Source: Polytrichum commune (Eukaryota; Streptophyta; Polytrichopsida; Polytrichales; Polytrichaceae). Taken from it: 64,000 nucleotides of DNA. The notes beneath the pieces are model-generated. The model did no database searches. It saw only the letters and a program-made list of their open reading frames with translations, and was not told where the DNA came from. The stretch spans positions 54,759,554 to 54,823,553 of the forward strand of contig OX485803.1 in NCBI GenBank assembly GCA_950295325.1, written 5' to 3'. The first letter of the stretch is position 1; every line of letters starts with the position of its first letter. Below, one piece after another: positions 24,184 through 37,897 of the stretch. The position numbers and the translations under genes are program-made.

Positions 24184-24942
24184 TTTCGGAGGTCTTATGC
24201 ATTCTTCATTTCCACCTAACTCTTCGTCACGGTTGTTGAAAATTTTCGGCATGAATAGACTGACTCAATGTACATTCCGTTAACTACCAACCACAAACAT
24301 CGAACAATCTCTCAAGATGTAACCAGCCTAATGGACTAGCTGCTTACGTGTAAGTAGTGGTTTTCATGGAAGACCCTCACAGTAAGATATCTCTTGTAAC
24401 TTTGTATCAAAGGTAACTTCTATCCTTAATGTTTTGGAGGACTTCGGCATTCTTCATTTCAACCTAACCCTCCGCCGTTGTTGCATTGATCGACATGAAT
24501 AGACTGACTCAATCTACAATCCGGTAACTACCAACCACAAACAGCAAATAATCTTACAGACGTAACTAACCGGCCTAACGAAACCTATGTTCATAATTCT
24601 TGATCAGGAGACGCCTTCAAACTTTTCATACTCTGGATGAAGTCCATGTTTGAGACCACCCTTCAGTACCAGACTGAAAACTTGACTCGCCACCTTTCAA
24701 TCCAGAAAGTCACTCGAACAAGAACCTCGACATAATTAGAACTCAATGTGCAACCCAAGCTCTTTAAAAGCTAGGTGAACTAGATGTCATGCGACATGTC
24801 TCCACTGCATGGACTCAAACATGGACTTAAGCTAGACTAAGGAAAGTTTGAAGGCGTCTTCTGACCACGAATGTATGACCAAGTATCCCCTTAGGTTGTT
24901 TACGTCTTAAGAGATTGCTTGGTATTTGTGGTTGGCAGTTAC
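24184..24942. repeat. Direct duplication plus foldback sequence
   Basis: A block at about 24205-24340 (CATTCTTCATTTC...CATGAATAGACTGACTCAAT...AACTACCAACCACAAAC) recurs at about 24450-24585. The second block also forms the left arm of an inverted repeat: 24524-24655 pairs imperfectly with 24810-24942 (for example AGACGCCTTCAAACTTT at 24609 against AAAGTTTGAAGGCGTCTT at 24843, and CCAACCACAAA against TTTGTGGTTGG). It is probably a degenerate inverted-repeat transposon. No target duplication was identified. Confidence 0.65.
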
Positions 24943-25013
24943 GAGGTGTGGACATCAATCCTCCTCCTTCATGTGCACAGCTAATCTGTTAAAATTTTGT
25001 GGGAGGAGCAGAG

Positions 25014-25241
25014 CCCTGTAATGCTCAAAACCTCGTTGAGTGATTTTAATCTCGGGCATAACATACATTTGAAGGAAATGTTGGGGTAAGGCTTAACCTA
25101 TGGTCTTCCCCACCATGCTGAACCAAGAATTTGAGATGATGGTTGAGAAGACCACAGGTTAATCCCTACCCCACACAATTCCCTAAATGGATGTTATGTC
25201 AGTAATTAAAATCACTCAATAAGGGTTTGAGCATTACAGGG
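25014..25241. mobile_element. Foldback MITE, 228 bp
   Basis: Perfect 16-bp terminal inverted repeats (CCCTGTAATGCTCAAA and its complement). The two halves stay complementary almost to the centre, including GAGTGATTTTAAT and the (G/A)GTCTTC...CCACC(A/G) regions. The transcript would fold into a hairpin with arms of about 105 bases. I could not fix a target-site duplication, so the superfamily is open. A young microRNA-like or siRNA hairpin is the alternative reading. Confidence 0.7.
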
Positions 25242-25358
25242 AAAATTCGAGCAGATGTGAAGTGTACAAGGATGAGCGAGTCTGATACTCTCGCCGCAGG
25301 ATGCTCTCTCCCCGCCAGCTTATCCAATGCATACAAGATTGTCACGAATTTCTAGACT

Positions 25359-25658
25359 ATGTATACCAATTTCAATCTGCTCCGGAAATTTCCTCATAAC
25401 CCCTCTGCCAAATTTTCAAAATCCCTCTCTCACCTTACAAGGATATCATCAGCATTCCAGGCTCCTTCCAACCGCAGCTTCAAAGCTCCCCCTCCTGCCG
25501 GAGAACCAAAAAGAACAGCAACCCACAGGTCCTTGAAGCTCCAAATTGGAAACGAATCCAGCTCCAGCAATGAAACCCAACTTCCAAATCCCCCAATTAT
25601 TCCATTGCCGATCAAATTACAGTGCAGAGCACAATTATCCGTCGTACCCACAACTTGA
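25359..25658 (+). other. Orphan exon-like frame with transit-peptide-like composition
   Basis: A 100-codon open frame rich in Ser, Pro, Arg and Lys with almost no acidic residues in its first half (NFNLLRKFPHNPSAKFSKSL...), as in plastid or mitochondrial transit peptides. The apparent first codon is ATG. No downstream exon of a recognisable mature protein follows before the Harbinger-like element at 25934. It could be a stranded first exon of a broken gene, or chance. Confidence 0.25.
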
Positions 25659-25933
25659 ACACAGTCCTGAAGCAAATCTATCTATTCTAAAATCGGCGTG
25701 GTGTTCTCAGGGAGATCCAGAGTGGCCGGCCTCGCTGCTGACACGTGTCTCTATTACAAAGTCAACTTACTTCACCTGCTGAGTTTCTTAAAGTACAAAA
25801 CATCAATCTTAAGGTTTTCTCTTTGAAAATTTCTGCAATTTTATCTTCTGACATTTTATTTTTCTTAGCAAAATGAAAACCTCAGCCTAGATATATCATA
25901 TTTAAGGTTGCATCATTAGAGCAGGGTCACTCA

Positions 25934-26485
25934 GGCCTGGTTTACACCATGGACCATGAAGTTGGACCATGGAAGATCATGGTCCGACTTCCATGATCTG
26001 ATTTCTTAAAAATTCAATTTACAAAGCTTTTGGACCTCTCACTAGGTGTAAATTGGATGTGGACCAAGAGGAATGATCATGCATCAAAAGTAAATGTGTT
26101 GATTTTTTTAACATATGTCCAAAAAGGGTTGTTTGGAAAAAAAATAAAAATCAAGTTTGACCATTCCTTTGTCTTCTCTTGTCTTCATCTTCTCTTCCCC
26201 GAAAAAATTTCATTCAAATTTAATTATAACATCGTTTCTCTGCCATTGGCCCCTCTCTTTTTCTACAAGAGCACTTCATTTGCCTCTCCCACTGCAAAAT
26301 CCGTTGGACTATGTCAGTGGATAATGTAGGCCCAAAAAAATGTCTTTTGGGGACCTCAAACTTCATGGTCACTCTGACAATCTTTCTTTGTTGTAAATTG
26401 AAGTGCACCTGGACGAGTTCAACAACCAATCACAGATTTTACAGGACCTTGAGACGACTTTGTGGTCCATGGTGTAAACAATCCC
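25934..26485. mobile_element. Nonautonomous Harbinger-like element, 552 bp
   Basis: Ends: GGCCTGGTTTACACCATGG on the left and the complement of GGGATTGTTTACACCATGG on the right. A TCA trinucleotide is repeated on both sides (25931-25933, 26486-26488). A GG-starting terminal repeat with a 3-bp target duplication fits PIF/Harbinger, although TCA is not the canonical TWA. The inner GTTTACAC motif is shared with the elements at 32362 and, more weakly, 37477. Confidence 0.7.
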
Positions 26486-27826
26486 TCATTCTCCATCTAC
26501 GTGTGCATTTGTGTTTTTTCCATGGGAAATGCAAATGTAGGAAGTGACCCCACTGGTTTCTACAAATGGGCTTTCGGATGAAATAGTTTTATAGTATGGT
26601 AGGCCTCGCTTTACATGCGCTTGATATGCATGAAGAGTTGCAATTCATAAGACACCTACTTTGATTATATTTATGGTCGAACTTTTATTGTGAATCTTCC
26701 AACCTCAATATAGGATATCATCAAATTTATGAACCCAATTACTAACACACTTTATTCATTAAGTAATAGCAACAATTGTGATATAACACCCTCTATAATT
26801 GCCAACCAATGATTGCAAGATAATTTTTGTGGGGTCGTAACGACTCTAGTGTGGGCCAAATTAATCTAAGTTGTTAAATCATGAGTTTAGTGCGTTGATG
26901 ATTGGAACTAAAGGTGAATATCAAAAACCAAGATAGAATGTAGATAATTAGGAACTCCAAAATCTATAGCTTGAACCATCACAATATTTTGTAACGATAA
27001 TAGTTAAGTCATCAAGATACATAACATATGAAATAATATGAAATCTATTCACAAATGCAAAATGTCATAGTACCCATTATTCTCCAAAAAAAAATAGCAT
27101 TCACATTCTCATTGCAAAAACGAACAAAATTTTCAATTGAATATGAAATCATCATATTTCTGTAACTAGTGCACGTATTTATGGACACATACATATTAGA
27201 ATGTCTCATCTAAGATGCATCATCATTCAATCTCAACTGAAGCGTTCCATATAAACTAGGACCTCTTGTTAGATCTTTTTGCCCCCTTCCTTGTTCTTTT
27301 CCACTAGAGGTATCAATGTTGAAGGTGGGATTTACTTTCCACAAATTTGCGACATGTTTATGCAGTGGCAAAAAACATGTTATCCTCTAACCCAAAATAT
27401 TATTGTGAAAGATCATCATTTGGATGGCTATATTGAGCTCCCAAGCAAAGCGAGGCAAGATAAGGAAAATGGTGCTATCTATCTCATTAAACTAAGTATA
27501 TATCACTATGTAGTTGGCTGAATTTGGAGACCCAAGGGACTCGTGATGTTCAATGTTGATTAATGACATGTATATGTTGCTCAATGTTGCTATAGGAGAA
27601 GCAATGACACGGAATACATCACAAGGAACTAAGATGCACATTTTTTGTCACTAAATTACAAAAAAAAAATGGTAGACGTCACTACAATTATGTGGATAAA
27701 CACATATACATCATTGGGACACAATATTTCTACGAATGAAGTTTAAGAGATATACTAGCATTACCTTATTTTATAGTGTGAAAACAAATACACAATAACG
27801 ATGCTAATATAAATTCTACATTCAAT
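26486..27826. other. Intergenic interval, no gene recognised
   Basis: AT-rich sequence with homopolymer runs. The longest open frame (about 27279-27521) has no recognisable features. Confidence 0.5.
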
Positions 27827-28531
27827 CAGTGGTGATTTTTCACAAGGTCCCTAACATGTCCAGGGACATGTTCATAAAAAAAAACATTTCCAATGGACAT
27901 GTTCTTAGAAAATGAACCGATTTTTGGACGTGTCAAATTCACTTTGGACGGGTTCTTAAAATAACGATTTGTTTGATAATTTTTTCCAAAAAAAATAAAT
28001 GGTATAAATATCAGTTACATTATGTCATATATGACATGTGAATATAAGCATAATGCAATCAAACCACTAATACCCAATCAATATATCAATCTTGAAGTGC
28101 TTGATTCACCTGCATACATTAATTCATCAACCACAAAATTTAGAATTGGGTTTACTGGAAAGATGAGAATTGACAACAAAAGACAGACAACTGACGAACA
28201 TTGAAGGCATAATTTGTCAAGATCCTATTGTTTCCAAGTGCAACCAGTCACATGTTGACATCTTTCGGTTTTTTTGTTTTGTTTGTTTTGTTTTTTTTTC
28301 TTCTAATTTTTTACCAACATTGTAAGAGACTTCTTGTAATTTTATACCTCTTGCAGGACGGGTATTTTCATTTTCAAACTGGTTTTGGGACGGGTTATTT
28401 TTTCTTTAACCTTTCCATGGACATGTTGGTTTAGAAATTACCGGTTTTGGGACGGGTTGCAATTTTTTTTGCCTTTCAATTCAAGGTTTTTGGACATGGA
28501 CGGGCAAAAACTTTTTGAAAAATTAGCCCTG
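27827..28531. mobile_element. Nonautonomous hAT-like element, 705 bp
   Basis: An 8-bp direct repeat CATTCAAT (27819-27826 and 28532-28539) flanks imperfect inverted ends CAGTGGTGATTTTTCACAAG and CAGGGCTAATTTTTCAAAAAG (right end, complemented). The 8-bp duplication and the CAG-starting ends are typical of the hAT superfamily. Both subterminal parts carry reiterated GGACGGGTT/GGACATG motifs, possible transposase binding sites. No transposase is encoded. Confidence 0.78.
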
Positions 28532-28574
28532 CATTCAATAGCTAACACAATTGAGTCAGCTTATGTGATCCTTA

Positions 28575-29001
28575 GGGCGTCCCCAGCAGCCTCGCCATGG
28601 GGCATGCCAACGCCAAAAATGGGGCATCCCAGGTTCTTAGGTGGCGGTACCGGCATAAATTGAGCCCCACCAATGTCCGGTCCGGCATAATTTAGAACCG
28701 GCCCGGGTATAGTAAAGGCCTTCCAACGCCATAAATGGTTCATATGGCGACCCTCCTCCGGCCCGCCAAGAGATTACTTTAATATCAGATACTCCGATAT
28801 CCTACTTTATCCCATGTCAGATAATAGGTGTCGTTGTCTTATTGATTGCTTCCTAATTATACCGGGGGTATGCCTAGGCTTTGGTGGGCTCTGACTCAAG
28901 ATGAGCTGCCCCGCCCAAGATGGAGGGCTCCCCAAACACCCTAAACACCATATAATATATTATTTTTGGCGGGTTGCTTACTATCTCTCCTGGGCATGCC
29001 C
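28575..29001. mobile_element. Nonautonomous Harbinger/Tourist-like element, 427 bp
   Basis: TTA is duplicated on both sides (28572-28574, 29002-29004). Inverted ends are GGGCGTCCCCAGCAG and, complemented, GGGCATGCCCAGGAG. These resemble the GGGCATCTCCA-type ends of plant Tourist elements. The element is GC-rich compared with its surroundings. Confidence 0.75.
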
Positions 29002-29363
29002 TTATGAGAAAGACAACAATATCTTCACCATTTACTTTGTTAATTGTTTCATTCCTATTTTGATTATGAAACTATAAATGAAAATTATCCTAATTTTATA
29101 TTTCAACTGAATAACATAACCACTTTTTTTGTGTCATTTAAAATAAAATCATCGCGTGTCCACGTCAATTTTGAGGAATCGTCACGAATGACATGCTGAC
29201 ATGTGGCACGCTACGGTCTGGAAGAATCTATTTACGTCCAGGTCATTCTAACCCGCCGCAGGGTAGACTGGACCTCGTTTGGGAACTCAAGTTCAGACCC
29301 TCGATTAAGACCTCCTTTGGGATCTGGAGGGTTACCAGGACCTGGGTGTCGCTAAAGAGCGCC

Positions 29364-29372
29364 AAACCCTAA
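29364..29372 (+). promoter_or_regulatory. Telo-box upstream of RPS23
   Basis: AAACCCTAA, 137 bases before the RPS23 ATG. The telo-box is a known promoter or leader element of plant ribosomal protein genes, which supports co-regulation with other translation genes. Confidence 0.7.
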
Positions 29373-29508
29373 TAACTCCTTCTTTTGGCGGGCGCTCCTC
29401 CCCCTTCGCAGGCCGACCTCGTCGTCTCCTCCATCGCCGTTCAGCGATCCTCCTCCCCTCCTTGCTCATCGACGTCGGCCTTTGTGCCTGCTTCACAAGC
29501 CGCTCACC

Positions 29509-31417
<1,909 letters not shown>

Positions 31418-31779
31418 AAAGTGATCATGGATGTATCATTTTTATCTTAGAGTTGATGTAGAGTGCAGGGCATGTGACGAGATGAAAATGTTATCCTTGT
31501 TTCAGAGATGAGCAAGTTATTGAGTTGGTTTTTGGTGGCAAACCCTGCATCATGACATTATTAGATTGTGTTGTCCTGTTTCAAATTCAGAGCAAGCTGT
31601 GCTGGTTTGGCAATCTTAAAATTGAGAAGTTCACTGCCCATAATTGTGTGAGACTTTCATTTTTTGTACTGGTGCATATACTGAATTTGTCAGGAGGATC
31701 ATATTAAAGTTCATATTCAAGGGTATCCTGTCCATGCTTGTCTTTGTCGATTGATTGGTCAGATCGAATTTGTTGAGTT

Positions 31780-32150
31780 GTTTTCCGGCTACAAGACTTG
31801 ACAAACTCAAGGCTGGGGCAGCCCATCAGATGCTTGGAATAATATGCTCCATTGAAGCACAGCGATCAATCTTGCAATATCGAATCCGGTCAAACAAAGA
31901 CCACATTAGATTGAAACGAACAAAATGTTGAAGTTCCAGAACTTCGCAATATTGTATAATAAAATACTGCACTGGCTAGATTCATCTAAAGCTAATCGAC
32001 TTAGCTAGACTACAAAACTGTGGCGAGCATTGTGCATACATGAGCTGGAGCTGCTTAGTGTTAATCAGCAGTGTGCTACTAAAACAATTCATCACCTGCT
32101 TTTCCAACTTCTAGCCCAACTCCGCATTGTTTGGCAACCTTTGAGAGCTT
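31780..32150. repeat. RPS23 3' flank segment shared with the zinc-finger array
   Basis: From CTACAAGACTTGACAAACTC (31789) onward, this region aligns in order with the segment that follows each zinc-finger ORF in the array (for example from 48693). Shared landmarks: ATTGAAGCACA(G/A)CGATCAA, TCCGGTCAAACAAAGACC, GTTGAAGTT, ACTTCGCA, CTGGCTAGA and CATACATG. Here the roughly 77-bp CAAGACTTG unit occurs once, whereas each array unit has at least three. Confidence 0.72.
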
Positions 32151-32300
32151 AGAGAGTTTGTGCTTGCATGCAAAGGTTACATGGAGTCTCTCAATAGCAA
32201 ACAAACCTTGCCGTTCTGGAGAGGTGTAGCTTGTATGGTGCCACGTGAGTGTACAATGGATATTTTCACTTACAAAGTAAATATATGTGAGGGGTTTCAC
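32079..32300 (-). pseudogene. Unrecognised 3' gene fragment on the minus strand
   Basis: A 73-codon frame ending KQCGVGLEVGKAGDELF with coding-like composition. The corresponding stretch in the array units (for example around 52715-52680) is recognisably homologous at DNA level, but reads in a different or broken frame. It may be the last exon of a gene whose other exons are preserved, in decayed form, only in the array. I do not recognise the family. Confidence 0.3.
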
Positions 32301-32361
32301 CCAGTTTTATACAAATAAATTGGGTACCATGAATTTTGGGGGAGAGGTGAGCATACCCTAA

Positions 32362-33036
32362 GGGCCGGTTTACACTACGGTGGAGAAGGCCTCCGGTCGG
32401 TCAAGAATGCTTGGCCAAGACATGGTTATATGAGGCAAATGGTGGATGTGCCGGAGAAGAATTAAAGGCAATAAAATATTTCTTAAGGAATCTTGACCGG
32501 TTGAAGTCTAAACACCTAGAGGAGAAGTTTAGCGGAGAAGTCCACCGGTGAAGAGAAATTCACCTAATGGTGAAGATTTTTTGTGATAAAAAACCATAAT
32601 TCTCTACATTCACATTGTATCAAAATATTTCAACAAGAATTGTGTTCATAAGAATTGTGTAATATAATGTTCAATTTTATTCAAAAGATAATGAAAATTG
32701 CCAAATTGCCAATTGTCAAGTTTGGCCCATGTAGGAAATAAATGTCTCCTTGGGTGTTTAAGAATGAAGAGGGGAAAACCCATACACATTGGACAAAACA
32801 CTACTCTTTGGTATTATTTAAGACATGCTCTCCTCTTAATCATCCTCATCAATTTCTCTCTTCTTATCTTTGATCTTCAATCATGGATAATCGAAGAAGA
32901 GAGATTTTCGAGGGCTCAAAATAATTCTCACTACCAATGAGGTCATCCTCATCTTGGCTACTACCAAACTGAAATTGTGAGTAACCAGCCATTGCGAAAA
33001 AAAATTGCACAAAAAAAAATCGCTAAGGAGCTACTA

Positions 33037-33077
<41 letters not shown>

Positions 33078-33407
33078 CTTGCCAACACCTTAGGCTTTGA
33101 AAAAAACAAGATATGAAATCTACGATCCAGATCTGTTTTTGAAAATTAATTCTTTATTGAGTTGGGCTTCTCCGGCCTCTTGAGGCCGGACAAGAAACTC
33201 CTCCTCCGGAGAGGCCCAACTCCAAAAAGTGCCGCCATGTAGGCGGCCATGTCATTTTATCATCCATGAGAAAAGTTCACCACCATTGTTTTCTTCACCT
33301 AGTGTAAACACCCACCGGTCAACAGTTGCATTTTCGACCAATCGCAATTGAGAAACGCCCTTTTTTTCACGACCGGTGGACTTCTCCACCGTAGTGTAAA
33401 CCGGCCC
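32362..33407. mobile_element. Nonautonomous Harbinger-like element, 1046 bp
   Basis: Perfect inverted ends of 27 bases beginning GGGCCGGTTTACACTACGG, flanked by a TAA duplication (32359-32361, 33408-33410). TAA/TTA target duplications and GG-starting ends define PIF/Harbinger. Subterminal CACCGGT and GTGAAGA motifs recur near both ends. An (AG)n tract (33043-33073) lies inside. No transposase ORF is present. Confidence 0.85.
33043..33073. repeat. (AG)n microsatellite
   Basis: About 15 AG units inside the Harbinger-like element. Confidence 0.85.
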
Positions 33408-35764
33408 TAAGGCCCCTTGAGGTTTCTCACAAGATGAATATGTTTCATCCAAATTTACATTCTACCCCCCAAAAGTTCACATGTGCTAATGCATATGGCA
33501 ATATTTATCATTCCCTTGTGTCATATTTCAATGAAGTTGTCAATACAAAATAGTTTAGAGCAAGCTCATTCATTCCAACATCTGCATCTCCATTTGGGAG
33601 TGGAAGATGGCCTTGCTCCCGAGTGAAGATGCAAATGTAGGCCATTCCCACACTCATCGTGCACTCCATCCCTTTCCATTTACCAATGTTGCATTAACTT
33701 TTAGAGTGATGGCCACAATGCAGCTTTTGGTTTTATGGATTGTACTGGACGATTATTTCACCCCCTTACAATTAACTGGAAAATTCAAATTGGCAATTAC
33801 TTGTAAGTAAACAATGAACATTGACAATTGGAATAAGATAATTTAAAAAACATGATTTCTAAATATCATTGTTATCATAATAACAACAATTGGTTGTAAT
33901 GTATATCTTTAATATCATAAATACATAGATTAATTGTGACAAGACTTATTCTAACTTGGAATAATTCTACCTAGTAGGTACATTGATATGTGCAATTAAG
34001 CAAACAAGTTTAATTCAATTATTTTCTTTAATCATACATCTATATTTGAGTGGTATGTGGTTTGGTGTGACTTCAAAAATGGATACCAAATATACATGTT
34101 CTTAAAAGGGATTGGCAAACCAATAAGGTATGTGGGTGCTACTTGGTTCCTTTTTCATGTTCTCCAACTTCTACCTATTAGATGTACACAACAAAACTCA
34201 TGTTGCATTAGCAAATCTACAATGAAACATATGCAAATACCGGGTTGAAAATCAAACTCCCTTGATTTAGTTTAGGGTTATTGAAAGTGCATGATTGTTG
34301 ATTTCTTAGTTGGATACACAGGTCCTCCCAATGGTGTCATTGTTGAGTATAGAGTAGTTATTATTATTTGAAGATGTAGTTCAACCTCTTTTAAACATTG
34401 CATCTTACATGTGTTTGCTCTTTGATCCTCACTAAACCACACACCAATCAAGTATAGGGGTCCAATTAAGAGAACAAGCCACTTAAGACCCATCTACCTT
34501 ATTAATCCACCACCCCCAAAATGTGGACACGCGTATTTGAGTGGTGTGTGCATGTAAGAATGGGCACCTAAAAGAACATGTGTCTAAAAGAGATTGGAGT
34601 ATATATGTGCTCAAAACATGTTAACCATTTCAGGCTCAACAATCAACATAATGGGAGGAGGGGGGGGGGTTTGACCTATATTCATAAGAATGTCATAAGG
34701 AAAATGGTTGCATATACGATTTAGATTTCTAATGGGTGTAGAGAGAGAAGTGTCCTCTTAAGGTCACTTACCTTATGTAAACTCATCCTTTGTAAATGGA
34801 ATGACTCTATAAAAAAACAAGTCTTTACAAGTTGAGGCTCATTCCATTCCAAATGAATACCACTAAATTAGCAATGGGTCTCTTATTCTGTTTATGAAGT
34901 CATATTAGCCATGTTTAGTAAACCCACTATGGGTTGACATATGAGGTCACAACTATGATCAAGGTGAAGCTCCCTCATTCACGCCAACACCAAAGGTTGT
35001 CATCGTCTCTCTTTGGAGTCACATTGTCTTTAAATAGAACATTCTTATTATTAAATAGTTTCACATTTTGACCAATGTTGGATGAATATCATCTTTAATT
35101 TTATACTATTTAGGTGTCTATAATGAGGATTTCTTCAAACCAAGTTGGGTATTAATATTTGAGAATTTCTTTTGTTTTATAAACCATTTTGGTCAAAATA
35201 CATGATGCAAGAATCTTCATACCTAGGTAGAATTGCCATGGTATCAATATGGTTTAAAATGGTATTGATCCAAATAATAACTTGGGTATACAAAGATTCT
35301 CTCACCTTAAGACACCCACTGAATATCAATATTGGATTGGCATTACAATTTTGACACCCATGGGTGGATAAGTTCGTTGATACCATTGTGGATGTTGATT
35401 TTTGACTAATGATACCCATGTATTCACCTATGTACGGGTCCAACATTGCTTCTGACCTCCCTAGTGGAAATGTTTACGAAGACATCACAAACCCTAACCG
35501 AGACACACGTCATATATAAGGCAAATGTGTCTAATTTAGTGTTTGACCTTAAATGGACAACTATATTTGAGTGGTGTGTGTTTGAATGTGAATCTAAAAA
35601 TGGACATAAAACATGTGTTGAACACATAGTGCACTGTGTGTTCAAAAATTTCCTAACCATTGTAGATGCATATAGTCAAAATATTTGGGGGGGGGGGGGG
35701 ACCTTTATGATCATATAATAACTCAAAGAATCTTCACTTTGACAATGAACATGATATTCATATG

Positions 35765-36883
35765 GGGGGACGTTGAAGTTCCCCCAACGAACTTATAGAG
35801 GAGGTAGATTCGGGCAAGGGCAGCCGCCCGCCCAAAAATTTTAGATTTTTTGGACCCGACCGAAAATTGTTGCCCACCCGCCCGACTTCAAAAAAACCAT
35901 TGCCCTTGCATTCTTGAAGACCACTTATCCACAAATCCCATATTGAAAGCATTTCACCTTCAAGGTCCAAAATCCAATATATATGTTCACTTCCATTGAG
36001 TAGATAAGCGATTGACTGGGATTTCATTTTCAAAATGAAATCGCCAATAAAGCATGTAAATAACTAGGAAGTCAAAAATATTATAAAACCCTCATTAGCA
36101 CCGAGGTTATGATTTTTGTGACTTGCCATTGCAAGGGTCTTTGTCATTCTTAAAATGGAACTAAATTTTGCAGATTTATTTTTAGTATATTCAGTATTAT
36201 AGTCGAGTTAATACCTTCTACTTTCACAAAGTTTCCATACACATTTAAAATAATTAAGTGTGATTGAATGTAATTAAGTCTAGTTAATTTTGATTAATCC
36301 TAATTAAGACCAATTAAATCAGAAAGTATGCCTACCAAATTAATTAAGCCTTATTAATGATAAAATAGACTTACTAGAATTAATCACACTTAATTAATTT
36401 AAATGCATATGAATACTTTGTGAAAGTAGAAGGTATTAACTCGACTATAATACTGAATATACTAAAAATAAATCTGCAAAATTTAGTTCCATTTTAAGAA
36501 TGACAAAGACCCTTGCAATGGCAAGTCACAAAAATCATAACCTCGGTGCTAATGAGGGTTTTATAATATTTTTGACTTCCTAGTTATTTACATGCTTTAT
36601 TGGCGATTTCATTTTGAAAATGAAATCCTACTCAATCGCTTATTTACTCAATGGAAGTGAACATATATATTGGATTTTGGACCTTGAAGGTGAAATGCAC
36701 TCAATATGGGATTTGTGGATACGTGGTCTTCAAAAATGCAAGGGCAATGGTTTTTTTGAAGTCGGGCGGGCGGGCAACAGTTTTCGGTCGGGTCCAGAAA
36801 ATCTAAAATTTTTGGGCGGGCGGTTGCCCCTGCCCGAATCTACCTCCCCTATAAGTTCGTTTGGGGGAACTTTAACGTCCCCC
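35765..36883. mobile_element. Foldback Mutator-like element, 1119 bp, with 9-bp target duplication
   Basis: ATTCATATG is repeated exactly at 35756-35764 and 36884-36892. The element starts GGGGGACGTT(G/A)AAGTTCCCC, and its right end is the exact complement apart from one base. Inverted arms of about 490 bases (35765-36255 and 36395-36883) are nearly identical, leaving an AT-rich loop of about 140 bases that is itself partly palindromic. Long inverted repeats with a 9-bp duplication are the hallmark of Mutator-like (MULE) elements. The two mirror-image open frames in the arms are a by-product of the symmetry, not genes. Confidence 0.85.
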
Positions 36884-37476
36884 ATTCATATGAGCTCCAA
36901 CCAATCATGAGGAAAGCAACTACAGGTGCAGCTTGGATTTGCAAATGATTTTGCAATTTTTGGGTGTTTCCTATCTTTCATGAAGTGGGTGTAGAGAGTG
37001 AAGCCTTCCTTTACATACTCGGCTACTACCATAGTGGGCTATCTATTTTGACAAAATACACCTTTTCCCCTGAAGTCATGCCATATGTCAATCCTACATT
37101 GGTTGAAACCTCTCAAATCCTACATGGACACTACATTCCGGCACCCCTAAAGATGAAATAGAGCGCCTTCTAGTGTATACAACACGTGGATAAAGTACTA
37201 TTTATTAAGATAGGGATGGCAAGCTCGGTGTGGATATGACCAACCAAGGCATATATTCTTGGGTAGGCCCACCGGCCCATTTGATTCTATGCCCATCCAT
37301 GTAAGTTAGGCTATTTGTATCCATGCCGATGAGCTTCACGATCCTTGAAGATGATCAAAGCTTATTGCTCTCGGTGCTTAGCAACTTGTAAGGCGTACTA
37401 GTAGGGGCTCGCACAACATTCACCCTTGACTTATTCCAACAATGTGATATGGCATGCATCATAATAGGTATTCTTA

Positions 37477-37897
37477 GGGCCGGTTTAACTTACGGTGAAG
37501 AAGTGCACTAGTCAAGAAATTTTAAGGGAATGGAGCAATATGATTCGATTTAAAATGGGTTCTTCACTGGCTGGGATTTACGCTACATCCAAGACTTTTC
37601 TAGGGGAGAACTTCAAGCATGGATTAAAAAGAATGGCATGGTTGTCAACATGGTAGACAATTTTTTGCTAGGGGAGTTCTCCGGAGGTCAAGTTTCTTGA
37701 GGTCAAGTCAACCTCAAACCCTCAGACAAGGAACTTGGCCTCTGGAGGACTCCAACTTGAGGCATTTAAAAATAAAATAAAATAGAATTGTTTCTTCCAT
37801 CTTGTCCATCATACCAACCGATGTCTCAAACAATCTTGACTTCGGCTGAAATTCTTGATTGACCACTGCACTTCTCCACAATAGTCCAAATTGACCC
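37477..37897. mobile_element. Nonautonomous Harbinger-like element, 421 bp
   Basis: TTA is duplicated at 37474-37476 and 37898-37900. The left end is GGGCCGGTTTAACTTACGG and the right end (complemented) GGGTCAATTTGGACTATTG. Both are followed by GTG(A/G)AGAAGTGCA. It is a diverged relative of the element at 32362. Confidence 0.75.

Noticed and set aside
35758-36910. Two similar frames of about 90-98 codons pointing at each other
   Set aside because: They are the same sequence read from the two arms of the foldback element. The symmetry explains them without a gene.
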